Shown: positions 11,753-23,259 of the stretch, piece by piece
Position numbering within the stretch: position 1 is the first letter of the stretch
How the letters are laid out: each line of letters opens with the position of its first letter
NCBI RefSeq assembly: GCF_900963305.1
Contig: NC_042526.1
Location: forward strand, 16,683,001-16,747,000
Length of the DNA: 64,000 nucleotides
Source: Echeneis naucrates
Lineage: Eukaryota > Chordata > Actinopteri > Carangiformes > Echeneidae
Direction: 5' to 3'
Notes under the pieces: generated by a model
The model's input: only the letters and a program-made list of their open reading frames with translations
Told to the model about the DNA's origin: nothing
Database searches by the model: none
Translations under genes and position numbers: made by a program

Positions 11753-13222
11753 ATGACGGTAGTAGCAGGCGATAACATGGATGAGACCTCGGCTGTCCCT
11801 GGCCATCCTCAGGACACCTACCCTCCAGACCACAATGACCACGAATGTTGCGAGAGGGTAGTCATCAACATCGCTGGTCTCCGATTTGAGACACAGCTGA
11901 AAACGCTTTCCCAGTTTCCAGAGACTTTGCTGGGCAACCCCAAAAAGAGGATGCGGTACTTTGACCCTCTGAGGAACGAGTACTTCTTTGACAGAAACCG
12001 CCCCAGCTTTGATGCCATCCTCTACTACTACCAGTCTGGGGGTCGCCTGAGAAGACCAGTGAATGTCCCTTTGGATATGTTTTCAGAAGAAATCAAATTT
12101 TACGAGCTGGGCGTGGAAGCGATGGAAAAGTTTCGCGAGGATGAGGGTTTTATCAGGGAGGAAGAGCGCCCTTTACCTGAAAGAGAGTTCCAGCGTCAGA
12201 TTTGGCTCCTCTTTGAGCATCCAGAAAGCTCTGGTACGGCAAGAGGGATTGCCATCGTGTCTGTGATGGTGATCCTAATTTCAATAGTCATATTTTGTTT
12301 AGAGACCTTACCACAGCTGAAAGAGGACCCGACAACTCGGGTTGTGGGGAACTCTACTATTTATTACAAGCCAAATATTCTCACTGACCCCTTCTTTGTC
12401 ATTGAAACTCTCTGTATAATCTGGTTCTCCTTTGAGTTAATAGTACGCTTCCTGGCATGCCCAAGTAAACCGGCCTTCTTCAAGAACATGATGAACATGA
12501 TCGACATAGTGGCCATCATCCCTTACTTCATTACACTTGGAACCGAGTTGGCTGAAGACCCAGAAACTGAGGGGGTGGGGGAGCAGGCAACATCTCTGGC
12601 CATCCTCAGGGTGATCCGTCTGGTCAGGGTGTTTAGGATCTTCAAGCTTTCGCGACACTCCAAAGGACTTCAGATTTTGGGGCAGACCCTCAAGGCCAGC
12701 ATGCGAGAGTTGGGGTTGCTGATCTTCTTTCTTTTCATTGGAGTCATCTTGTTCTCGAGCGCTGTCTACTTTGCGGAGGCAGAGGAGCACGGATCCTACT
12801 TTGGCAGCATCCCGGATGCATTTTGGTGGGCTGTTGTGTCTATGACAACTGTGGGCTATGGGGACATGGTCCCAGTCACTATAGGAGGCAAGATTGTAGG
12901 ATCTCTGTGCGCCATCGCTGGAGTGTTGACAATTGCACTCCCGGTGCCTGTCATTGTGTCCAACTTCAACTACTTCTACCACAGGGAGACCGAGGGAGAA
13001 GAGCAGGCCCAGCTGCTCAATGTCAGCAATCCCAACATACCCTCTGAAACCAACTCCAGTCGCCGTAGTTCATCCACTGTCAGCAAGTCAGAGTACATGG
13101 AGATTGACGGAGACATAAACAACAGTATCGACAACTTTAGGGAGGCAAACCTCAGAACTGGAAATTGCACTATAGCCAACCAAAACTGTGTAAATAAAAG
13201 CAAGCTGCTTACAGATGTTTAG
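11753..13222 (+). CDS. kcna1: Shaker-type voltage-gated K+ channel Kv1.1
   Basis: An intronless CDS of 489 aa (human Kv1.1 is 495). It forms homo- or heterotetrameric low-threshold K+ channels in axons. The match to mammalian Kv1.1 runs end to end: the start [12 protein letters not shown]1 (36-130), S1 (165-186), glycosylation sequon NST at 200, S4 (283-299), GYGD (368-371), S6 with PVPVIV, the tail motif SKSEYMEI, and the C-terminus [12 protein letters not shown], a PDZ ligand. The ATG is chosen by homology and good context; the frame is open 44 codons further upstream but without an ATG. The S6 isoleucine that is A-to-I edited in mammals is Ile394 here (ATT, 12932-12934). The residue after GYGDM is Val373 rather than the Tyr379 of human Kv1.1. 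It lies about 4.4 kb downstream of the kcna6-like gene on the same strand, as in the mammalian KCNA6-KCNA1-KCNA5 cluster. Confidence 0.96.
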   Translation: MTVVAGDNMDETSAVPGHPQDTYPPDHNDHECCERVVINIAGLRFETQLKTLSQFPETLLGNPKKRMRYFDPLRNEYFFDRNRPSFDAILYYYQSGGRLRRPVNVPLDMFSEEIKFYELGVEAMEKFREDEGFIREEERPLPEREFQRQIWLLFEHPESSGTARGIAIVSVMVILISIVIFCLETLPQLKEDPTTRVVGNSTIYYKPNILTDPFFVIETLCIIWFSFELIVRFLACPSKPAFFKNMMNMIDIVAIIPYFITLGTELAEDPETEGVGEQATSLAILRVIRLVRVFRIFKLSRHSKGLQILGQTLKASMRELGLLIFFLFIGVILFSSAVYFAEAEEHGSYFGSIPDAFWWAVVSMTTVGYGDMVPVTIGGKIVGSLCAIAGVLTIALPVPVIVSNFNYFYHRETEGEEQAQLLNVSNPNIPSETNSSRRSSSTVSKSEYMEIDGDINNSIDNFREANLRTGNCTIANQNCVNKSKLLTDV

Positions 13223-16080
13223 GCACTAGTTAGTAGTTAGGAACTTTGGGATCTCTATGGGACTGTCATATGTGGAGTAGACCATCAGTTAGGAATGCTT
13301 CATTTACTTCCCCAAAGCGCTCTATGGCATTAGGCCTACAACTATGCTCAGCTATATAGAAAGGAAACAGAAAAAACGAAGCTGTTAAGAGTATATGACT
13401 GGTAGATAGAATAATTAATTCTTCCAATCCTACAAATATATAGGTATATCAAAAAGAAAACATCCACTGCTCACACATCTACATGGTTCCCGGGAGGATG
13501 CAGAGCACACGCTCTCTTATCAGACAACGGCGTGATAATTAAAATCTTATGCATGGAGTACAGATAACATTTCAGCAAGTTGCACAATGCACCAGAAAAG
13601 TCTGCAGAGACATGCAAGCATCTGCAGCCAAGTGGTAAGCGCCAAGAAGTTAGGTGACAACCCCCTCCTCTCTCCTCTCTCCCCTACAAAGGATCTACTA
13701 TTCAGCAAAGCACCTTATAGGAGGAAGACTGAGCTCTCTTGTTTGGATGTAAACAGATGGTGATCTACTCGCTTCACGGACATCCGCAATGCTGCTGTTT
13801 TCCAGCAGATGCTGTAATTGTGATATCACCAAGTGATTCAATGCCATGCCCTTTAGATGCAACACAGCACAATGATAAAGTGAGCTTCACACGAGCATGA
13901 TCAGAGACTTTCCATTTTGATAACAGCATGCATGAGACATATCTCACCTAATGGAAATGATGTTTTTTTGAATATCTGCCTCCACCCCCTACAACCCGCC
14001 CCCCCCCCCACACCCCTTTCTCATCAGTTTTCACATTGAGTGCAATGGATGAGTTTTTAATTTGAAATGCTAATTATTTAGAAGTATAGAATTTGAATGT
14101 TAAATCTTAAGGGAACAGTACATAAATGAGATCATAGCATGAAAAAAAAGTAACCTGCATTATGGTCTACTGACTAAGGTACTTTTGTATCCTGGTATAT
14201 TTAATGCATGACCTGAGTATACAGCTTGTTGCAATTCAGGCACTCTGCGGTGCCCTACTGTCAGGGAAACTAAGGAAATCAAGTTCTGGATGTTTCTGAA
14301 TTGCGATCAAATATATCCAAACCCACCTTGAGGATGCAGAGCTTCTAATTTAAAAAGTAGACATTGAAACTGAATAAATATTATCAAAATACATATAATC
14401 ATAATAAGCACCAATTACAATATTACGTCAATAGTGCCGTGCATGGACCTTCTTTGAACAAGAAAAAGTTAAAATATTGTTAGTCATGCTTCTATCTCCA
14501 TTCAAATTTTCGTACATTTTGTTCTGGTATCTGCCGAAAAAGATCATTACCAAATTTCACTTCATGTCACAGAGAATTATTCTGACATTAGTTGCTAGTG
14601 CCTTTATCCCTTTCACCAACAGGACCAGAGAAAGTGCCTCTGTGTACAGTGGTATTTGTGGGGTTGAACAGAGCTGGTTTACCTTCTGCTTTAGTATTGA
14701 CACACAGTTGGCTATGATGCTAATGATACCAGATAAGCAAGGTTTAAATAGCAGATGATTGTGGTCAAAAAAGCTAAACAAAAATACAAAGAGATGATCC
14801 ATGACTGTCACGCACAACCAGGTTTTCATGCACTTAATTATGCCCTTAAGCAGCGATGTATTGTACTCTGCATGTTTACGAGGCCACTTCAAAAGGGAAT
14901 ATCCATTGGTTTTCAACATTTTTTTATTTGTCCGTTGTTTGGGGTTTTTTTGTGCACCATGCATCCTTTCAGGGTCTCTACCTCAGTGAGGTCATTGCAA
15001 ACTTGCTGCAGCGCTGCAAGCTTCAATGCAGGGCTTCCTATACCATAATGCAAAATGGAACCTTAAGTGTAAACTGCAGTCATGCAATATTGAATGTGAG
15101 AGTCCCAAAACATAGCCTTTACACAAGCACTTAGGACAAATAGTTTACCAGATTCCTGCTCCTTATGTTCACTTAAAGCTACGCACAATCAGAACATTCA
15201 TTTCTAGAGAGTTTATAGAGGTTGCTTGACTGGTTGACTGTTTTATATATATATTAGTTTCTTTGAAACGGTAGTATATAAGGTTACTATTGTGTCACAG
15301 AAGCAAACGTGTTTCAGCATGTGTGTAGGAGAGAGCAGAGAAGTTTGAGATAGTCTGTGAATTTATCATACCGCCATCCTTGGGCATTATGACGCACACG
15401 CCAAAGTGCAGCCCGTATTTTTGCACAACCATTTTGTTTTGTTGCTCGAACCATTTCTACTCATTTGTTTTTCACTGTGCTCACTCACACATAATGCATT
15501 GATTCTCAGCACATTGTCCCAGACAGGTTAACTTTAGGTAGAGAGACTGGGACAAATTTTTAATGATTACTTGAAAATCTCCAGCTACTGTACATCCATA
15601 TACACTCAGTACTGAGATTCATTCATTTAAATGATGGTAAGATTTTGTACTATATGCGTTGTTTTTTTAATTTAGCACGGTCCTGATAAAGTCCTGCAGC
15701 TCCACTGCAGTGTTACTTTGAATGTCATAGTTGTTTCTGTTGATGCACTGGCTATCCTTTGTGGTGCTCACACAGGACTACCCCTTTTGTCTTATAATCA
15801 TCACGTCCTCTGAAATTGAAGCCTTCATATATTATTTGGAGCAGACTTTTTCGAGTTTATGATCCTTGGTCCTAACTGTTTTGGTTACTGGTGGCTGGTT
15901 GGTCAGTTTATGGTATTGTTTGTTATTAGGACCCGGGCACCCTCCGGTATCTGTAGTGGTTATTATTATTATTCTTTTCTACAATTAACTTTCCCTTCTT
16001 GGGAACCTTATTTTTTTCAAAAAGTCATCAAAGTTTACACACTCCTCAGGCCTGGTGAAAATATACATATTTTATGGTGA
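13223..16080. other. Probable long kcna1 3'UTR and flank
   Basis: The sequence directly after the kcna1 stop is A/T-rich, without exon-like frames. An AATAAA at 14373-14378 is a possible polyadenylation signal. Short ORFs at 14.4-15.1 kb overlap each other on both strands and carry no recognisable domain. No third channel gene appears. Confidence 0.5.
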
Positions 16081-16084
16081 CTTG

Positions 16085-17250
16085 CACATGGACGTGGCAA
16101 GATGGCGAAATCATGCCCAACAGGAAATCTGCCATTTTCAATTTCTTGCCGCCATTTTTCCCCATTCGTTAAAATTTAATGAACTAGTGTGAGCGAATTA
16201 ATTGTATCAACTCCATATTTGGCCAGTATCCCATTAAGACCTTTGTATCAGAAATGTAAAGTTTTCGTGATGATTTTGATCCTTTGCCATGAGAACTCGC
16301 TGTAAAGCTGTGCCACACGTTGTGTGTTTGATAAGAATCCCGGCCTGACCTCATCTACATGCTCATATTCAGCCATACTTATTGCATCACCTAGTATCAA
16401 CAGAAGCTGTCATGTTTTACATATTGATGTGCTCCACCCAGCTGATACATTGTCTGATTTTAACCATCAAACGTTGCGAATGAAAATTTTCATACTTTAG
16501 GAAAATGGCTTGATGATTTATCAGAATGACTCAACAGCCCCCCACTTTTAAAATTTCAAAGGGGCCCTTCATATCCCCTAGGATTAACTACATTCAAATT
16601 TGGTAAGAAAATGATAGACGCCAAGATGCAAAATTAAAGTTCCTTGCACCCATAGTCCACTCCAACAGGAAGTCCACTATTTTTATTTTCCTGCTGCGGT
16701 TTTTGTCATTTACAGGTGTGGAATTTCATGTACTTGTCACAGATAATTTATTTTGTTGGCTTCATATTTGGACACCTGCATGAAGTTAAATTGTGCAGGC
16801 TTTTAGCATTTTCGTTGGAGGACAAGTCCTCCAGGGGCTAGAGAAATCAGATCCTTTGCAGTAAAAAAAAAAAAAAAATCAAGTCGCTCCAAATCAGGGA
16901 TGGATTGTACAAACTGTGCCAAATGTTATGTTTAATAACTACTTCAGAACTAAGATCCTTCAAAATGAAAACTGTGAGTTTCTATTGAATGGTGTAGGTT
17001 AATAGTACATGACATCTTCATTGAGGTTTACACGTGTGATGTATAATTTGAATTAATTCCATAATCTGTGGCTCCACCTACTGGATACAATTATTAATGC
17101 ACACAGAGACAATTTGTTGAATGACAGCCACCATTTGAACAACGGGAAATTTTCATTCTGTGGTGTCATCTTTGTGCAGCAACAAATTATGTCTTCTTAA
17201 TCCACTCTGTGGGGCATTAAGATCATGTACAAATTGCAATACATCTTGTC
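16085..17250 (+). repeat. Divergent tandem dispersed repeat, about 520-nt monomers
   Basis: Three loosely similar blocks recur at about 0.5-kb spacing. Block 1 has 'caacaggaaatctgccattt' near 16120, block 2 'caacaggaagtccactattt' near 16665, and block 3 'gccaccatttgaacaacggg' near 17127. Each of the first two is followed by a 'tcatatttgg/ccatatttgg' motif, and 'gctccaccca/gctccaccta' recurs near 16432 and 17071. The pattern resembles an abundant multi-monomer repeat of teleost genomes that I recall but cannot name. No ORF is preserved. Confidence 0.5.
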
Positions 17251-17259
17251 CTGCCTCAC

Positions 17260-20200
17260 ATGGTCTGTGTATGAAATGTTAGGTTTCGGGTTTGGGGGTT
17301 AGGATGAGGTTATTTGTAACTCAAACACACTCTCAGCGCTTTACAATGACAATTCTCTTTTTATTTACAGATGTACACATAGTTTGTTGACGCAAATTAT
17401 ATTGAAACAAATCTACCTCCATAGAGAATAAGGATAACAATTAATGATTAGTTTGTCATTTGGATTTGAGGCAGTAGATTTGAAGCAGACTGTCATGTAT
17501 CAGTGGATTTGTGAAGAGTAAAAAACAGTTTTAAAGAGAGAAGGAACAGTTTAACATTGTAGGTGCAGTTAGGTGTGCTACTGTATTTGTCATTGTACAA
17601 GTAGAATGTATTGCACAAAACTGCTGTGGTGAGTCATGAGTACAGCTTGCAGTTCCTTGATCAGTAGGATTATATGATAAAACAAGGTGTGTCTATACAA
17701 TAATGGATGGACTGCAGGTGTAATTCCTCCATCCGCTAAACCAAATTATTTGTGTACTCACAGACATACTGTTGGCAGATTATTAAGGCTCACGTTCAAT
17801 TTCACAAGCATGATGAACATTTTTTTGGCTTTTCAGTTAACTTGAAACTACATTTTTGTGGCACCAGAAACTGCATGACTTCTATTGTAAGAGAATCTCT
17901 TCCTCAATGTAGACTGGAAACTATGTCCTAACACTAAGATGTGATGCTTTGCGATATCACGATTACCCGGAGAGTTTGACACGTTCCAAAGTGCGTGGGG
18001 TTTTCAACGGCCCATTCAACGCTGCTTGAAGCTTGAATATAATTTGGATTCGATCTTTGTACTGTAGAGTGTTTGCCTCAAGTGAAATAAATATTCAGTA
18101 TCATGAGAGCAAAAAAGACACATTTGTGTCAGGGATCTTCAACTTGTATGGGGCTTCTTGTACAAAAGGATGCCAATAATACCCAATACCATATACTTAA
18201 TATCATATATAGGATGACAGAAGGAAATTATAGTCCTCTCATAAATGCAGCTATCAGGAAATATTTCGCTTGGGTCACAAGTTTCTTGACTGATGCTTGA
18301 AAGTATTGATGTGTGTAACATGTCCTGCATGCAACAGCTCAACGTGAGGTGAAGGAAATACAAATAATACCCCTCACTTTGACAGTGTTGTTGCTACTCT
18401 TGCTGTGAGGGCATGTATGGATGGTGCTATGCATTCAATTACCCAACAGAAACATGCATTCTGAACAGCAATAGTCTAACAGATAACCTGTTTCTTAGAT
18501 GCTTTTTTGTAAAAAAACAAAAAAAACAAAAACAAAACGATGAAAAATAAATGTATTTTGAATGTCAGTGGAGTCACTGCAATCACTTGACAGATACTCA
18601 CAACAGGGCTGTTTGTGAATCAACCTCTGACCCTCTGTTCTGTGGCTTTGTTAGGTCAGTGGGGTCAAATGTAGAGACTGCCATTTCGTTGAGAGAGAAA
18701 AAAAAAAAAAATCTAAATGTCGGCTTTGTGAGAGTGGCAGCCCCCACGAAACACCCAAGATGGACTCAATTTGTTTTGGAGTCCAGAACAAAAGCTGAAC
18801 CTTAAAACGCAGTCCCCGAGGAACAGTCCATAATGCACTTAGAGAGGATCTGCCATCAGTTCACTGAACTGATTAGCTGTGTGAGTGAAATACAGAGAAG
18901 GTGCCTAAATAGTTTTTACATATTCATTTGTTTCGCTTACTGTCAGGTGTTAAGCTTCTGCAAACAAACACATGTGAGAAGATCTTAAAAGAAGACATTA
19001 ATTTATTCAAACTGAGAAAACACAAAATGTCATGAGAACAAAATGCAATTTAGCCACAATAAGATAGAGAAAAGTAACAACTATATACTGCAATTACGTA
19101 TGGAAAACTATTTTAATGTGTGTTTTTATTTTGCTTCTTTTTCGTGGCACTGTAAGTTGACTGATTTAGGAAGAACATGCCATATACTGGAATATCAAAG
19201 AGAATATGTTCCACTGGCAAGCCATGATAATGAAACTACTGTATTATGATCAATTGCTATCCACTAAGTAATATCGACAAGAAGTGTAACATGAAAACAA
19301 AAAAGTTATTTGTCTTTTTGGTAAAAAAAAAAAAAAAGAAAAAAAGAAAAAAGAAGAAGACAGGATTCATTCAAACACCATGTTCACATTTTTCTCACTG
19401 CTGAACCTAATGCTATAATGTATCTACAAAAACCCTCGGATCGCAAAAAACTGCATGGTCGATGGAAGACTGCATGAGCTTTGCTTTCAAACTCTGGATC
19501 AACTATAACACAGTTGCATCATTTTAAAAAGGAAACCCTTGCTTTCATCTGTACCAAGGCTGTGTGTAAAAGGCCCTGTTCAGAAGTTGTGAAGAGTGCT
19601 GGATTTTTTCACAAGCATCTTAGCGCTGACCTCATCACTAAGACAGCGTGGGGTACCTGAACTGAACTCAGCATCTGTGTGTGATGTTAACAGTGTGCTT
19701 GCTTAGGCTCTGAATGTTAGCAAGGACATTAAGGGCTAGTTTCTCCAACTTTATCTCTATTCTAGGACTGAAACGCTCATTTAAGTGACATTTCGTCCAT
19801 TCCTATCTCAGTCTAGACTGTAGTGATACTGGGTTTGTGGGAAACCTGCCTGTCATGTTGAAACAGGGCCTGTGCCACACATGTACCACATTTGTTTTTA
19901 AAGCATTCTTGTGTGCTAAAAGGTCTCGATTTTGGACTGCTTTCTGTCTGCTGAGGAGTCTCTGAACAGGATCAAAATCAAGGATTATTATATTCCCCCG
20001 CTCGCCAAAGGTGACTGTCAATGAGAAGATCTAGTTTTTGTTTGAAGCGTGATGGCTAGGAGCTTTGTCTTTTCTGTCAAGAACGCACATTTAAATGCCA
20101 GTAGCGAAGTTCTAGGGCAAATTGCAAAGGAATGTTGAACTCTTCTGCTCTACTTTTCATCCACAAGCAAACCAAACTCTGATTGTTTTATCAAATCCAG

Positions 20201-23150
20201 CCACCATTGTCATGTTGTGTTTACTGAAGATTATGCGACGTGTTCAGTTTATCAGATGATGACAAAGGCATGGTCTGTGATCTATGCAAGGGTTATTTGT
20301 TGTTTCCTTTCTTATATCACATATGATTTCATCCAACATTAACTTCAATAAATTTTTAAGGATCTGCTGGTGTATGCTTATTTTGACGTGGGGGGTCGGG
20401 GTATTTAAACCACCTTCTGGAGTATGTTTAACCTGCCCTATCTGCACTGCACTAAATGGAGCAATATGCCACAGTGCGCAGAGTTACACTATTCAAAGTT
20501 TCAATCTAAATGTGTCTGCCTCTGTACTACCCTCTCGCTGAAGCAATTAGCAGTGATTCATGAGCCTAGAGTAATGGTTCACAGTAATCCTCCACCCCAG
20601 GAGAGGCCCCCTTACCTCTTTCATTCCCTGAGAGTTGTCACGCACCTCCGAGGCCTGAAGAGCTCCCTTCATGCTCTCCAACTTTCCCCTGTATTCACAT
20701 GGACACATAAAACCAGCAGAGTATGAAGGTATCTTGGCTGACACATTATTCTAAATATAGATTGATTCATAATTAGTGAAAGAGAGTTTCCCAAAAGCCT
20801 AGATAACAAGATGACATTTACCATCACATACACACGACACTCGAACTGCCGGGAAAAGGGAATGTTTTGTCATTTGTTTTTTTTTTTTTAAACAACAACT
20901 AAGGTATCTGTTCAGAAACATCCATTCTGATGCCACAATACAAACAAGAGACACTAAACCAAAGTTAGAGGCCTTTTGCCTTGCGTGCCTTATTTGAATC
21001 AAAAAGAAACAATGAGGGCATGTAGCAGCTTTGGTGTGGAAAACATTTTGGAGTCACAAGTAATAAACTCTGTGTCAACAGCTGCTTTAGAGCGATGGGA
21101 TGCTGCAATGTTTTTCACAAACAGAATTGGAGCTTTCAAACCATTTGCAATTAGCTGTAGCTAAGTGCAGACCGAGTTTGCTACAGACCAAAGCACACCT
21201 GAGATAGGGCTATCAAGGCCAAAGTGTCTCCCAGATGAGATATATTCTAAAAGATTTAGTTTTTCCAGCCATGGTTTTTAAAGCATATCAGAAAAAAAAA
21301 CAGGTCTTTTAATATTAAACAGATGGGGCTGTTGAGGACACTAATCCTAAAACAAAGAGCTTCAACAGTAATGATACTGCCATGAGTGGGCGTCATTCTT
21401 GGAGTGTGAGAATGTTTTGGTCTTCTAAAGACGTGGATCTGAACATTTGACACCAGGGACGTGGTGGTGGTGAATGCTCCAGTCTCTTTGTGTGTCTCTG
21501 CCCCTCTTAGTTCCTCTGTCCACTGAAGGCTCTCTCCCTGTTTGCTGTACAGTGACCTTAACAGAAGTGAGACTCTTCTTCTTGTCATCTGCATTGCCCT
21601 CAGGAAATGCAACACTGCAGGCAGCAGCAGTAGGGGTGGGGTGAGCTGGCGCGAGTCCCACTTTTCTTGCACACATTCTCTCTCTCTCCCTGTGTCCATC
21701 TTTGTTTCTCTCTTTCTCCTTCTCCTGAGTGCTGAGAAGCTCCACTCGACTGTAATAGCACAGAGCGTTTTAGAGGAAAGGAGCTTGGCGGTAGAAGAGC
21801 TCACACCTGCTCTTATCATTTCTGTTGGTGTTGCTGCCACTTATCTTCCACTTATTTACATGTAAACACTTACATGCTGCTCCCAAGATGGATCTTCGCA
21901 AAAAACTCAACAAAAACTACAAACAAAACAGGACACAATAATGGATGCAATATAATACTATAAACACCAGATCCTCTATGGCCACATGCTTGCTTTCATC
22001 TCAAAAAGATCACATTCCTCTTTGAGTTCTGTGTTTGAGGTTGATCTGAAAATGTAAAAACTGTTTACCTTGCCTTGTTTGATGTTGGGGTTTTTTTCCC
22101 AGGACAACCTAATCTCTGTGAGGTCATAGTTATTTTTTCAATAGAACTATACTGTAAACTGTATAAACACAGTGGGCATAAAACTATACAAAAAACCTAA
22201 AATCCAAGTAGGAAAAAGTGGGATTTTTTGCTGTGAAAACACCAAATATGTTCAACGAACCATAAACCGTAACCATAAAATGTATGTACAAATTTTGCAA
22301 GTAAAATGCCTCACAAAAGAACCATAACTCTAACCCTTATTCAAAGAAATATTGCAACAAACTTTATTTGCTGGGAACTATTTCCAGCCATTGGTTTTTA
22401 GACATCTGATGCTTCAGTGAATATTTAGAGCAGAAGGACAGTGTACTTGAGACAGAATCAGGACAAACTAGTGTCTATGTTTACACTGAAGAAGGAACCT
22501 GTCACCCAGTGTAATGGTGGTGAAAAGTGGCAAAAAGTCTTGTCAAGCAGCAAAGGACCACCTGCTCCTGACACAAAGCCAATTTGATTCCAAGGAAAAT
22601 CATTTTCTGTCAGATAAAATGGCTAACCCACAAAGCATGCAGCTTCTGAAATCTGAAAATGTAAGCACACATTTCTCATTTCCAAGATGAATATTCTTGA
22701 TAAAAGAATTTTCTGTCCCAAAATACTCTGTCCAATGTGGGCAACACACACTATGAACGCTTAAATTGAAATTTATCAATTCATGACTATTTTCAGTCTT
22801 TTTCGTGAGATGCATTGCTCACTCAGCTTTTATGCTGACTTGTGGACATTTACAGTTCTTCTCTGACCAGCACCTACATCCCAGATGTTGACCTTAACAT
22901 GCAAATAGGAAACATGTAATTGAAACTGTGGTTTAAGCCACTGTGCTGGTAATCCCTGATCAGTGTGTTTGACTGATTGAGGTGCTGTTGGTCAGTGGTG
23001 CAATTGGCCTCCCAAAGATTAACGGGTCCATCATCCTCAACCTTCTCCTCCTCCTCACTCTGAGCTCAACTACTTCAACATGTAGCTTTGAATGAAAAGT
23101 CATCTATCAAGTGTTAGGCAAATGTGTTGTTATGAAGGAGTGGGAGCTTA
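17260..23150. other. Gene-poor intergenic stretch
   Basis: No gene, RNA or element is recognised. There are poly(A) runs near 19323 and 18700 and a T-run near 20878. The longest frame (about 194 codons, - strand, 21840-21256) is low in complexity, partly over CT-rich sequence, and has no motif. It may hold regulatory sequence for the channel cluster. Confidence 0.55.
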
Positions 23151-23156
23151 TGGCTG

Positions 23157-23158
<2 letters not shown>

Positions 23159-23195
<37 letters not shown>

Positions 23196-23204
23196 ATTCT
23201 CACA

Positions 23205-23248
<44 letters not shown>
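23159..23248. repeat. Compound (CT)n(CA)n microsatellite
   Basis: About 16 CT units are followed by a short spacer and then about 21 CA units. This is a typical fish compound microsatellite and explains the long open frame over it. Confidence 0.97.
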
Positions 23249-23259
23249 ATGGAAGATTT

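Noticed and set aside
12437-12982. 181-codon - strand frame inside kcna1
   Set aside because: It is the antisense shadow of a conserved coding sequence. Similar shadows lie opposite the kcna6-like gene.
21256-21840. 194-codon - strand open frame
   Set aside because: Low-complexity, Thr/Arg/Leu-rich, no motif, and overlapped by other open frames. It looks like chance.
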